A program made the position numbers and the translations under genes. A stretch of 28,110 nt of DNA. Source: Actinomycetes bacterium. GTDB lineage: Bacteria; Actinomycetota; Acidimicrobiia; Acidimicrobiales; CADCSY01. The stretch lies in assembly GCA_025464025.1 (NCBI GenBank), contig JAODBP010000105.1:1-28110 (forward strand), given 5' to 3'. Within the stretch, counting starts at the first letter, position 1; every line of letters starts with the position of its first letter. Below the pieces are notes generated by a model. It saw only the letters and a program-made list of their open reading frames with translations. It ran no database searches and was not told the origin of the DNA. This document shows, piece after piece, positions 15,965 through 23,936 of this stretch.

Positions 15965-17086
15965 CTAGACCAGCCCGAAGAAGTCCTCGACCACCGCACC
16001 GAAGTGGCGGACCGCCCCGGACGGCTCCGGGCCCTGGCACCACCACAGCTTGAAGAGCTCGGCCGTCACCTCCAACGGCGTCGTGGCCGCGTACGGCGAC
16101 ACCTCGGTCACGAGTCGTCGGAGCCCTTCTCGCTCGCGTGGGCCCGCCTTGCCGCCGGCCGCCCGGACGAGGTGCTCGATCGTCTCGACGCCGAAGTAGG
16201 CGCCGATCCGTCGACGGAGCTCGATGCTGTCGCGGTAGCGGCTCGATTGGAGGCCGAGGTCGATGAGGTGCCAGAGCTCGTGGGCAACGGTGCCCTCGAC
16301 CGGCGTCCACGGCGGTGGAACCCGAGCGGGCGATCCCTGTGGACCCCGGGAGATCAGGCTGAGGTGGAGCGCGGTGTAGTCGCCGACCGTGACGTAGGCC
16401 GCGTTGATCTTGGCGATCGAGACGTTGGGCACGGCGACGCCCGCGTGCTGCTTGGTGGCGAAGCCGCTCTGCGACCGGTCGAAGTCGAGCGTCGACGACG
16501 TCGGCATGTGGTCACCGAACCGATCACGAACCGCCAGCGCGACGTCGATCGACCGGGCCACGCTCTCCGGCATGAGGTCGTCCTGCGCCGGGATGGCAAC
16601 CACCCACGAACCGCCACCGCGGGTGACTCGAAGCTTCAGGGTCGCGCCGCCGTGGGTCGCGCGGCGCAGGGCCTGGCGGGACGTCGACGTCGCCTCCGAC
16701 GCCGTGATCGACGCACCTGGCAGGAGCGCTTCGAGGGTGCCGACGACATCGTCGGCCCGGAACGCCACGGGCGGGGCCTCGATGACGGCATCGGCGCGCA
16801 GAGGGTCTCGGAGCGACCCCCCGAAGCCCCGGGCCCTCGCCCGATGCCGGAGCAGCGGGTCGTGGCTGTCGAGCACCACGGCACCGGGGCCGAGGAGGGC
16901 CAGGCCGTCGAGCAGCGCATCGGCCTCCAGCACCTCGTCGGCCCGGCCCTCGTCGACCGCGAGGACGACCGCGACGTCGGTCTCCGTGAGCGTGCCGCCG
17001 AGGACCCGTCGCCAGCCCCGGCGGACCTCGAACCGGTCGCCGTCCCGCTCGAGGCGGGCGGGAACGTCGTCATCGCCCGCCGTCAT
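15965..17086 (-). CDS. HExxH zinc metalloprotease-like protein
   Basis: The 373-residue protein carries HELWH (His269, Glu270, His273) in GTVAHELWHLID, the zincin signature, and downstream EVTAELFKLWW where Glu339 or Glu343 could be the third zinc ligand as in gluzincins. No signal peptide or membrane segment is seen, so it should be cytoplasmic. The N-terminal ~150 residues show no known domain and contain VLDSHDPLLRHRARARG. The surrounding text (VAHELWHLIDLGLQSS) resembles minimal zincins of unknown family. It follows the TPP-like gene by 28 bases and is likely cotranscribed; it ends 7 bases from the lipoprotein stop. The protease call rests on the motif alone. Confidence 0.65.
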   Translation of the reverse strand: MTAGDDDVPARLERDGDRFEVRRGWRRVLGGTLTETDVAVVLAVDEGRADEVLEADALLDGLALLGPGAVVLDSHDPLLRHRARARGFGGSLRDPLRADAVIEAPPVAFRADDVVGTLEALLPGASITASEATSTSRQALRRATHGGATLKLRVTRGGGSWVVAIPAQDDLMPESVARSIDVALAVRDRFGDHMPTSSTLDFDRSQSGFATKQHAGVAVPNVSIAKINAAYVTVGDYTALHLSLISRGPQGSPARVPPPWTPVEGTVAHELWHLIDLGLQSSRYRDSIELRRRIGAYFGVETIEHLVRAAGGKAGPREREGLRRLVTEVSPYAATTPLEVTAELFKLWWCQGPEPSGAVRHFGAVVEDFFGLV

Positions 17087-17114
17087 CGGTCCAGTCTTCC
17101 CGAGGCGACGATGG

Positions 17115-18077
17115 TCAAGCGCGGCCGCCCCAGGCCGTGATGGGGCCGGCGGCGTCGAGCATCCTCGGGAGCTGGTCGCCGCGGACGTGGAGGTGGGCGA
17201 CGCCGCCGGTGCGCAGGAGCATGGTCAAGCGATCGGCGTGGGCGTCGGCGTCGAGCCGGTCGCCGTCGTCGGCCCACACCTCGACGGCGACGCCGGGCTC
17301 GAGCATGGCGGTGATCTCCGGCGTGAGGGCATCGACGACGGCGAGGGCCGGAGCGCCGGACCACCGCCGGTGGGCGGCCACGGCGCAGGCCACGGCGAAC
17401 CCGGCGAGCGAGCCGTCGGCCGGCACGTGGACGGCGCCCGGCCTCGTGGTGCCCAGCGTGCGGGCCAGCCAGTAGCCGGCCATGCCCGGGTCGCCGGCCA
17501 CGGTGCCGCCGGCGGCAACGACCTCGCCGTAGTTGCGGGTGGCCTGGCTCGGGGCCAGCGGTGCGCCGGTGGCGGCCCAGCCCGACTGGGTCGCGGCGGC
17601 CAGCCGCTCCCGCAGCGGCGGCATCACGATGTCGACCCGCGGCCGGGACCACGCCTCGGACAGCGGGCCCAGCATGGGTGTCGGCACGTCGATCGTCGGC
17701 ACCGTCCGCCACAGCTCGGGTGCGGACTCGAGGTCGTCGACCCCGACGCACACCAACAGGTCGGCGTCGCAGACGCCGGACAGCTCGGCGTCCCGGGCCT
17801 GGAGCCCGACCGTGGCGAGGTGGTGCCGCGACCGCCAGTCGAAGATGCCCTTGGCCCCCCAGGTGTTGACGACCCCGAGCGAGCCGGCCACGGCGAAGGC
17901 GTTCAGCCCGGCGATCGCCCCGTCCCGCACGACGCCCGGCCCGGCGAGCACCAGCGGCGAGCGGGCCGCCCGGAGGGCGTCGAGCACCTCGGTGGTCGGC
18001 TCCTCCCAGCCGACAGCGGTGCGCACCGGCGCCAACCGCTCGTCGGCCAGCGCCAGCAGGGCGGCGGGGTCAGACAC
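17115..18077 (-). CDS. TPP-enzyme-like protein lacking the N-terminal pyrimidine domain
   Basis: The 320-residue protein resembles the middle and last parts of thiamine-diphosphate enzymes of the acetolactate-synthase type. Residues ~35-130 match the central domain (SPLVLAGPGVVRDGAI, LGVVNTWGAKGIFDWRS, DADLLVCVGVDDLES). The remainder resembles a reduced C-terminal domain (DGSLAGFAVACAVAAHRR, ALAVVDALTPEI). The N-terminal ~170-residue Pyr domain with the catalytic Glu is absent, and no GDG..N cofactor motif is obvious, so normal TPP chemistry is doubtful. The start is GTG at 18077, 8 bases from a TACAAT box, implying a leaderless mRNA. It is divergent from the SDR-ALDH-P450-Rieske operon. It could be a structural subunit or a CoA/FAD-type binding relic. 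Confidence 0.6.
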   Translation of the reverse strand: MSDPAALLALADERLAPVRTAVGWEEPTTEVLDALRAARSPLVLAGPGVVRDGAIAGLNAFAVAGSLGVVNTWGAKGIFDWRSRHHLATVGLQARDAELSGVCDADLLVCVGVDDLESAPELWRTVPTIDVPTPMLGPLSEAWSRPRVDIVMPPLRERLAAATQSGWAATGAPLAPSQATRNYGEVVAAGGTVAGDPGMAGYWLARTLGTTRPGAVHVPADGSLAGFAVACAVAAHRRWSGAPALAVVDALTPEITAMLEPGVAVEVWADDGDRLDADAHADRLTMLLRTGGVAHLHVRGDQLPRMLDAAGPITAWGGRA

Positions 18078-18078
18078 A

Positions 18079-18093
18079 GTTGGATATTGTATG
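18079..18093. promoter_or_regulatory. Shared bidirectional promoter block (copy 1)
   Basis: On the minus strand the block reads CATACAATATCCAAC, then T, then GTG of the TPP-like gene. TACAAT (18086-18091) lies exactly 8 bases before the start codon. The same 15 bases stand before the GTG gene at 26956. On the plus strand the block (GGATATTGTATG) would serve the SDR at 18122, whose leader carries GAGGGGG. Confidence 0.75.
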
Positions 18094-18121
18094 AGAAAGG
18101 GTCACGGGCACGAGGGGGATC

Positions 18122-18892
18122 ATGGCCGACGCGCGTGCTGAGGGGGTTCTGGCGCTCACGTCCGCCCGCGTGCTCGTGGTCGGCGCGTCGGCCGGGATCG
18201 GCCGGGCGTTCGCCCACCACGCCGCGGCACTCGGTGCCCAGGTCTGCGTCACCGCCCGCCGCTCCGACAAGCTCGCCGAGCTCGATGGGTGCCACCCCGT
18301 CACGGCCGACATCACCGATCCGGACGACGCCCGTCGCGTGGTCGACGAGGCCGCGGCCCACCTCGGCGCCATCGACCTCCTCTTCCACTCGGCCGGCGCC
18401 GGCACGATGGCCCGCATCGAGGAGCCCGACGCCGCGGCCTGGGCGCGCGACTACGCCGTCAACGTGCTCGGCCCGACGATGGTCACGGCGGCCGCTCTCC
18501 CCCACCTCTCGCCCGACGCCATCGTGAGCTTCCTCTCGTCGGAGTCGGTGAGCGAGACGCGGTGGGGCATGAGCGCCTACACCGCATCCAAGTCGGCCCT
18601 CGACGCCACCATCCGCTCGTGGCGGCTCGAGCACCCCGAGCGCCGCTTCCAGCGCATCGTCATGGGAGCCACCATGCCGACCGACTTCGGCATCGGGTTC
18701 GGCGAGGCGGTGCTCACCACCGCGTTCGAGCGCTGGGCCGCGGCCGGCGTGTCGATGACCGCCATGGAGACCGACGACGTCGGCCGCCACCTCGCCGAGG
18801 TGATGGCCGTGTTGCTGGCCCACCCCACGATCGACGTCCCCGACCTCTGCCTCGACCCCCGGAGCGAGGCATGGCCGAAGGAGAAGACATGA
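18122..18892 (+). CDS. Short-chain dehydrogenase/reductase
   Basis: The 256-residue SDR has the cofactor loop VGASAGIG (about 20-27), FHSAGAG in place of the usual NNAG, FLSSES with the catalytic Ser, and SAYTASK with the Tyr and Lys pair. The N-terminus has an extra ~14 residues before the first strand. CVTARRSDK after the second strand suggests NADP(H) binding (inference). The ATG is preceded by GAGGGGG, and its stop overlaps the next start as ATGA. It heads the four-gene operon with ALDH, P450 and Rieske oxygenase, so it may oxidise an alcohol made by an oxygenase. The substrate is unknown. Confidence 0.88.
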   Translation: MADARAEGVLALTSARVLVVGASAGIGRAFAHHAAALGAQVCVTARRSDKLAELDGCHPVTADITDPDDARRVVDEAAAHLGAIDLLFHSAGAGTMARIEEPDAAAWARDYAVNVLGPTMVTAAALPHLSPDAIVSFLSSESVSETRWGMSAYTASKSALDATIRSWRLEHPERRFQRIVMGATMPTDFGIGFGEAVLTTAFERWAAAGVSMTAMETDDVGRHLAEVMAVLLAHPTIDVPDLCLDPRSEAWPKEKT

Positions 18893-20358
18893 GCATGTGG
18901 CACGAGGAGCGCCTCTACATCGACGGCAAGCTCGTCGAGGCGGAGGGCGGCGCCACCTACGCCAACGTCAACCCGGCGAACGAGGAGGTGCTCGGCGTCG
19001 CCGCCGACGCCTCGCCCGCCGACGTCGAGCGGGCCATCGAGGCCGCCCGCCGGGCGTTCGACGACACCGGCTGGTCGACCGACGTCGAGCTCCGGGCCCG
19101 CTGCCTGCGCCAGCTCCACCAGGCCATGGTCGAGCACCACGACGAGCTGGCAGAGCTCACCATCGCCGAGGTCGGCGCCCCCCGGATGCTCATCCAGGGC
19201 CCCCAGCTGGCGACGCCGCGGGAGTACCTGAAGTGGTACGCCGACCTGGCCGAGCGCTACGAGTGGACCACCGACCTGGGCCGGGCCGAGACCATGGCCG
19301 GGCCGTCGAACCGTTGGATCCAGCGGGAGGCGGCCGGCGTGGTCGGCGCCATCACACCGTGGAACTACCCCACCCAGATCAACCTGGCCAAGCTGGCGCC
19401 GGCGCTGGCCGCCGGCTGCACGGTCGTGCTCAAGGGCGCCCCCGACACGCCCTGGTCGGCCCTCGCCCTCGGCCGGCTGGCCGCTGAGCACACCGACCTG
19501 CCCCCCGGCGTGCTCAACATCGTCACCTCGTCGGTGAAGGAGATCGGCGAGCTCATCACCACCGACCCCCGGGTCGACATGATCAGCTTCACCGGCTCGA
19601 CCGCCGTCGGTCGCCGGATCATGGAAGCCGGGGCCGCCACCATCAAGCGGGTGTTCCTCGAGCTCGGCGGCAAGTCGGTCCACATCATGTTGGACGACAT
19701 GGAGGACGCCGGCGCCGGCGTGGGCGGCGCCTGCTTCCAGGTCTGCACCCACGGCGGCCAGGGCTGCGCCACCACCAGCCGCCTGCTCATCCCCCGGGCC
19801 CGCTACGAAGAAGGCGTGGAGGCGGCCGCCGCCCTGCTCGCCGCCCTCCCCTACGGCGACCCCCGCGACCCGGGCGTGATGATGGGGCCCATCGTCAACG
19901 CCGCCCAGCGTGATCGCATCGAGGGCATGGTCGACCAGGCCGTGGCCGACGGCGCCCGCCTCGTGCTCGGCGGCAAGCGGCCGGCGCAGTTCGACAAGGG
20001 CTTCTGGTTCGAGCCCACCCTGCTGGCCGACGTGGACAACACCATGACCATCGCCCGCGACGAGGTGTTCGGGCCGGTGCTGGTGGCCATCCCCTACGAC
20101 AGCGACGACGATGCCGTGCGCATCGCCAACGACTCGATCTTCGGGCTGTCGGGCGCCGTGGTCGGGGCCGACCGGGAGCGGGCCCTGGCCGTGGCCGCCC
20201 GGATCCGCACCGGCACCATGTCGATCAACGGCGGCCTCTGGTACAGCGCCGACGTGCCCTTCGGCGGCTACAAGCAGTCGGGCATCGGTCGGGAGATGGG
20301 TGTGACCGGCTTCGAGGAGTACCTCGAGCAGAAGTCCTACGGGGAGTCCACGACATGA
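18889..20358 (+). CDS. Aldehyde dehydrogenase
   Basis: The 489-residue NAD(P)-dependent aldehyde dehydrogenase has full family length. The active-site residues are all visible: Asn159 in TPWNYP, Lys182 in VLKGAP, Glu259 in LELGGKS and the nucleophile Cys293 in GGQGCATTSRLL. Late motifs DEVFGPVL and PFGGYKQSGIGRE are conserved. It oxidises an aldehyde to a carboxylic acid. ATG at 18889 overlaps the SDR stop, and its own stop overlaps the P450 start, so the chain is translationally coupled. Alcohol to aldehyde to acid by SDR then ALDH, with the P450 supplying the hydroxyl, is a reasonable inference. Confidence 0.93.
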   Translation: MSMWHEERLYIDGKLVEAEGGATYANVNPANEEVLGVAADASPADVERAIEAARRAFDDTGWSTDVELRARCLRQLHQAMVEHHDELAELTIAEVGAPRMLIQGPQLATPREYLKWYADLAERYEWTTDLGRAETMAGPSNRWIQREAAGVVGAITPWNYPTQINLAKLAPALAAGCTVVLKGAPDTPWSALALGRLAAEHTDLPPGVLNIVTSSVKEIGELITTDPRVDMISFTGSTAVGRRIMEAGAATIKRVFLELGGKSVHIMLDDMEDAGAGVGGACFQVCTHGGQGCATTSRLLIPRARYEEGVEAAAALLAALPYGDPRDPGVMMGPIVNAAQRDRIEGMVDQAVADGARLVLGGKRPAQFDKGFWFEPTLLADVDNTMTIARDEVFGPVLVAIPYDSDDDAVRIANDSIFGLSGAVVGADRERALAVAARIRTGTMSINGGLWYSADVPFGGYKQSGIGREMGVTGFEEYLEQKSYGESTT

Positions 20359-21545
20359 GCATGGCGACCGACATCTACTGGGATCCGTTCGACACCGAGA
20401 TCGACACGTCGCCGTACGACACGTGGCGGCGCATGCGGGACGAGGCGCCCGTGTACCGCAACGACACCTACGACTTCTGGGCCTACAGCCGGTTCGCCGA
20501 CGTGGAGGCGGCCAGCAAGGACCCGTCCACCTACAGCTCGGCCTACGGCACCGTGCTGGAGTCGATGGGCCCGGCCATGTCGAGCACCGGGATGATGATC
20601 TTCATGGACCCGCCGGAGCACACCCGGCTGCGCCAGCTGGTCTCCCGGGCCTTCACGCCCCGGCGCATCACCGCCCTCGAAGACCGCATCCGGGAGATCT
20701 GCGCCGAGCTGCTCGATCCCCACGTGGGCGCCGGCGGCTTCGACTACCTCCAGGACTTCGGGGCCATCCTCCCGTCCCGGGTGATCTCCGACCTGGTCGG
20801 CGTGCCCCGGGAGGACCAGGACGCCCAGCGCCACCTGATCGACCAGATGTTCCACATCGAGCCGGGCGTCGGGATGATCAACGACACCTCGGCCACGGCC
20901 AGCATCAACCTGGTCGTGTACCTGGCCGGCCTGCTCGAGGAGCGGGAGCGGGACCCGCAGGACGACATGCTCACCGCCCTGGTCCAGGCCGAGGTCACCG
21001 AGGAGGGCGTGACCCGCCGCCTGACGCTGGACGAGGCGGCCAGCTTCGCCATGCTGCTGTTCACCGCCGGCACCGAGACGGTGGCCCGCCTGCTCGGCAA
21101 CACCGCCGTGGAGCTGGCCCGCCACCCCGAGCAGCGGGCCGACCTGGCCGCCAACACCGAGGTGATCCCCAACGCCGTCGAGGAGCTGCTGCGCTACGAG
21201 GCGCCCTCCCCCGTCCAGGGCCGCTGGACGACGGCCGACGTCGAGGTCCACGGCACGCCGATCCCGGCCGGCTCGAAGGTGCTGCTCCTCACCGGCGCCG
21301 CCGGCCGAGACGAGCGGGTGTTCCCCGAGCCCGACCGGTTCGACGTCCGCCGCGACCTCCAGCACCACGTGTCGTTCGGCTACGGCATCCACTTCTGCGT
21401 GGGCGCCGCCCTGGCCCGCATGGAGGGCCGCATCGCCATCGAGGAGACGCTGAAGCGCTTCCCCGAGTGGGAGCTGGGCGAGGGCGTCAAGCGCCTGCAC
21501 ACCTCCACCGTCCGGGGCTACGCCGAGGTGCCGATCACCACATGA
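20355..21545 (+). CDS. Cytochrome P450
   Basis: The 396-residue soluble bacterial P450 has the I-helix oxygen-activation motif LFTAGTETV (about 235-243), the K-helix ExxR in EELLRYE (277-280) and the haem-ligand loop FGYGIHFCVGAALAR with Cys348. DPPEHTRLR (85-93) is the usual B'/C-helix block. It hydroxylates an unactivated carbon using electrons from a ferredoxin and reductase; neither is encoded in the window. Overlapping ATGA junctions join it to ALDH and to the Rieske gene. The CYP family cannot be named from the sequence alone. Confidence 0.94.
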   Translation: MSMATDIYWDPFDTEIDTSPYDTWRRMRDEAPVYRNDTYDFWAYSRFADVEAASKDPSTYSSAYGTVLESMGPAMSSTGMMIFMDPPEHTRLRQLVSRAFTPRRITALEDRIREICAELLDPHVGAGGFDYLQDFGAILPSRVISDLVGVPREDQDAQRHLIDQMFHIEPGVGMINDTSATASINLVVYLAGLLEERERDPQDDMLTALVQAEVTEEGVTRRLTLDEAASFAMLLFTAGTETVARLLGNTAVELARHPEQRADLAANTEVIPNAVEELLRYEAPSPVQGRWTTADVEVHGTPIPAGSKVLLLTGAAGRDERVFPEPDRFDVRRDLQHHVSFGYGIHFCVGAALARMEGRIAIEETLKRFPEWELGEGVKRLHTSTVRGYAEVPITT

Positions 21546-22474
21546 GCCGGTTCCCGTTCCCGATGCCGTTCGGCTGGTTCAAGGTGGCCATGCCGGGCGA
21601 GGTGCCGGCGGGCGAGATCGTGACCAAGCGGTACTTCGGCACCGAGCTGGTGCTGTGGCGCGCCCCCGACGGCACCCTCGCCTGCCAGGAGGCCTACTGC
21701 CCCCACCTCGGCGCCAGCCTGGCCGTCGGGGGTCGGCTCGAGGAGGGCTGCATCCAGTGCCCGTTCCACGGCTGGCGGTTCGACGCCAACGGCTGGAACG
21801 TGCGCATCTCCTACGCCTCGCACCCCAACCGGCGGGCCCGCATGCGGACGTTCCCGGTGCGGGAGCACGCCGGCATCGTGTTCGCCTGGTACCACCCCTA
21901 CGAGGAGGCGCCGAAGTGGGAGCTGCTCGCCGTGCCCGAGCACGACGACCCCGACTTCGCCCCCTACGAGGTCCACGAGTTCACCATCAAGACGTGCCTC
22001 CAGGAGCTGGGGGAGAACGGCTTCGACCACGCCCACTTCGAGTTCGTGCACAGCCACCCCAAGGTGGGCGACACCCAGTCGGTGGTGTTCGACGGCTTCG
22101 ACCGCACCGTGCTCACGGCCCAGCAGTTCCCGTCGTCGAAGGGCCCCGTCGACGCTCGCATCGACGTGTTCGGCCGCGGTCCGGGCATGGCCATCACCCG
22201 CTACCAGGGCCTGATCGACGCCGCCCTCATCGGCACGTCGACGCCCATCGACGACGAGACCGTGCACCTCAGCTTCCACTTCGCGCTGAAGGACCGGGGC
22301 GGCGACGACCACGTCGACCGGGTGGCCCGGGCGTTCGTGCGCTCGGTGGTCAGCGAGGTGGGCCAGGACGTCCCCATCTGGGAGCACAAGCGCTACGAGC
22401 CCGCGCCCTCGCTCACGTCGACCGAGAAGCCCATCCTCGACTGGCGCCGCTGGTTCGCCCAGTTCTACGTGTAG
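21542..22474 (+). CDS. Rieske non-haem iron oxygenase, KshA/Daf36-like
   Basis: The 310-residue oxygenase alpha subunit has a Rieske [2Fe-2S] site CxH-x17-CxxH: Cys53, His55, Cys73, His76. The mononuclear iron site follows in ENGFDHAHFEFVH, with Asp162, His165 and His170. FPFGWFKVAMPGEV at the N-terminus and the short C-terminal domain recall ring hydroxylases acting on steroids (3-ketosteroid 9-alpha-hydroxylase KshA, cholesterol 7-desaturase Daf36/Neverland), though this assignment is by feel, not alignment. It is the last gene of the operon; no reductase partner is present. It ends with TAG directly against the opposing TAG. Confidence 0.9.
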   Translation: MSRFPFPMPFGWFKVAMPGEVPAGEIVTKRYFGTELVLWRAPDGTLACQEAYCPHLGASLAVGGRLEEGCIQCPFHGWRFDANGWNVRISYASHPNRRARMRTFPVREHAGIVFAWYHPYEEAPKWELLAVPEHDDPDFAPYEVHEFTIKTCLQELGENGFDHAHFEFVHSHPKVGDTQSVVFDGFDRTVLTAQQFPSSKGPVDARIDVFGRGPGMAITRYQGLIDAALIGTSTPIDDETVHLSFHFALKDRGGDDHVDRVARAFVRSVVSEVGQDVPIWEHKRYEPAPSLTSTEKPILDWRRWFAQFYV

Positions 22475-23839
22475 CTACAGCTGGGCGATGCGGTCGGCGC
22501 CGATCTTCGCCCTGGTCACGACCTCGCCGCTGACCTTGTAGGCGTAGGACGGGTCGCAGTCGAAGGTGTTGGCCTTCTTGGGGAACACCCGCTCGAACGT
22601 CGTGCCGGTCATCTTGATCAGCACGCCGCACTCGGTGGGCGTGTTGTTGCCGGGGTCGGCCGGGGCCTGGAAGCCGCCGGCGTCCCAGTCGTGGATGCCC
22701 TTCAGCTCCTTGACCACGCAGTCCCGGGTCAGGTCGGCCCCGCACGCCTTGGCCGCCGTGGCCCACAGCAGGAAGGCCGACGCCGCCTGCTGCCCGAGCA
22801 GGCCGAGGTCGCCGCCCGAGGCGGTGACGATGTCGATGTACTGCTGGGTGGCCACGTTGTCCTTGGCCTCCTCGAGCGGGGTGAACGCCGAGCGGAAGTA
22901 GACCTTGTCGCCGAAGCCGTCCTTGTTCCACTTGGCGAAGGCCTGGTCGTAGGCGTTGGGGTCGCCCCACCAGACCGGGTGGTAGTCGAGCTGGGCCGCC
23001 GCCTCGAGCAGGTTCTCGAAGTTCGGGTTCGGCGTGCCGACGTAGTACACCATCTCGGCGCCGCACTCCTTCAGCTTCTGGGCGAAGGGCTTCCAGTCGG
23101 GCTCGCCGGTGATGCTGTACTGGACCTCGCAGTTGAACTGGTAGCCCAGGGACGTGAAGCCGGGGACGACCTTGTCCTTGCTGTCGATGGTCGCCGGGTA
23201 GTTGGCGTAGATCACGCCGGCGTGCTTGATCGAGTCGGGGTAGAGGTCGGCCAGCTCCTTGCCGTGGGAGATCACGGTGTAGTCACCGGGCACCGGCAGG
23301 GGCTCGAACTTCAGCGGGCCGTTGGCGTGCTGGGGGCTCACCGCGAAGGCCGGCACCGAGGGCAGCCCGCAGCCCCGGCGGGCCACCTCCTGGGACGAGT
23401 CGAGCGAGAAGCCCTGGCCCACGAGGAAGAACTCCTTGGCGCACGCCTCGGTGATCACGTTGTTGACCTCGGTGATCTTGGCGTCGTAGTAGGTGGCGTC
23501 GAGCTGACGCCCGTTGATGCCGCCCTGCTCGTTGCACCAACCGACGAACGCCTTCACCGCGTCGGACATCTCGTGGTTGAGGCCGGGCGAGCTCGCGAAC
23601 CCGGCGTCGTCGCCGTAGCCGATCTTGATGGCGGCGTCGGTCACGCCCTGGTCGGTGGCACCGGCGGCGTCACCCTTCCCGCAGGGCGAGTCCATGGTCC
23701 CGAAGGAGGTGGCCGTGGCGGCCGGCGCCGCCGTGGTCGACGACCCGGCGGTGACGTCGGCCTTCCGGCCCGAGGAGCAGGCCGAGGCCACCAGGGCCAG
23801 GGTGAGGACGGCGAACGACCAACCACGAACGTGCTTCAA
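22475..23839 (-). CDS. Lipoprotein substrate-binding protein, branched-chain-amino-acid type
   Basis: The 454-residue protein starts at TTG (23837-23839), directly behind GGGGGGATCC. A lipoprotein signal peptide (KHVRGWSF, hydrophobic core, lipobox ASAC with Cys21) is followed by a Thr/Ala-rich linker. The binding fold has TDAAIKIGYGDD, GWCNEQGGINGRQL (the GGINGR signature of LivJ-like proteins), GVIYANYPATI and LKECGAEMVYYVGT. No permease or ATPase gene lies in the window. It resembles the exported protein at 9838 in fold and in its TTG start behind a G-run. It is divergent from the AMP-ligase gene. Confidence 0.87.
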   Translation of the reverse strand: MKHVRGWSFAVLTLALVASACSSGRKADVTAGSSTTAAPAATATSFGTMDSPCGKGDAAGATDQGVTDAAIKIGYGDDAGFASSPGLNHEMSDAVKAFVGWCNEQGGINGRQLDATYYDAKITEVNNVITEACAKEFFLVGQGFSLDSSQEVARRGCGLPSVPAFAVSPQHANGPLKFEPLPVPGDYTVISHGKELADLYPDSIKHAGVIYANYPATIDSKDKVVPGFTSLGYQFNCEVQYSITGEPDWKPFAQKLKECGAEMVYYVGTPNPNFENLLEAAAQLDYHPVWWGDPNAYDQAFAKWNKDGFGDKVYFRSAFTPLEEAKDNVATQQYIDIVTASGGDLGLLGQQAASAFLLWATAAKACGADLTRDCVVKELKGIHDWDAGGFQAPADPGNNTPTECGVLIKMTGTTFERVFPKKANTFDCDPSYAYKVSGEVVTRAKIGADRIAQL

Positions 23840-23870
23840 CGGATCCCCCCACGGATGCGAACGACTTTCG

Positions 23871-23902
23871 AAGACTATATACGGTATTTGATAGACAAAC
23901 GA
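23871..23902. promoter_or_regulatory. AT-rich divergent promoter region
   Basis: An AT-rich island between the lipoprotein gene and the acyl-CoA ligase. On the minus strand, TTGTCT followed by TATATAG about 15 bases on resembles promoter boxes for the lipoprotein. ATACGGTAT (23879-23887) is a short palindrome. The twin block at 18079 and 26940 is not present here. Confidence 0.4.
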
Positions 23903-23936
23903 GCGGCCGAGGTCGGCAGACGATTGACTGAGGCCG

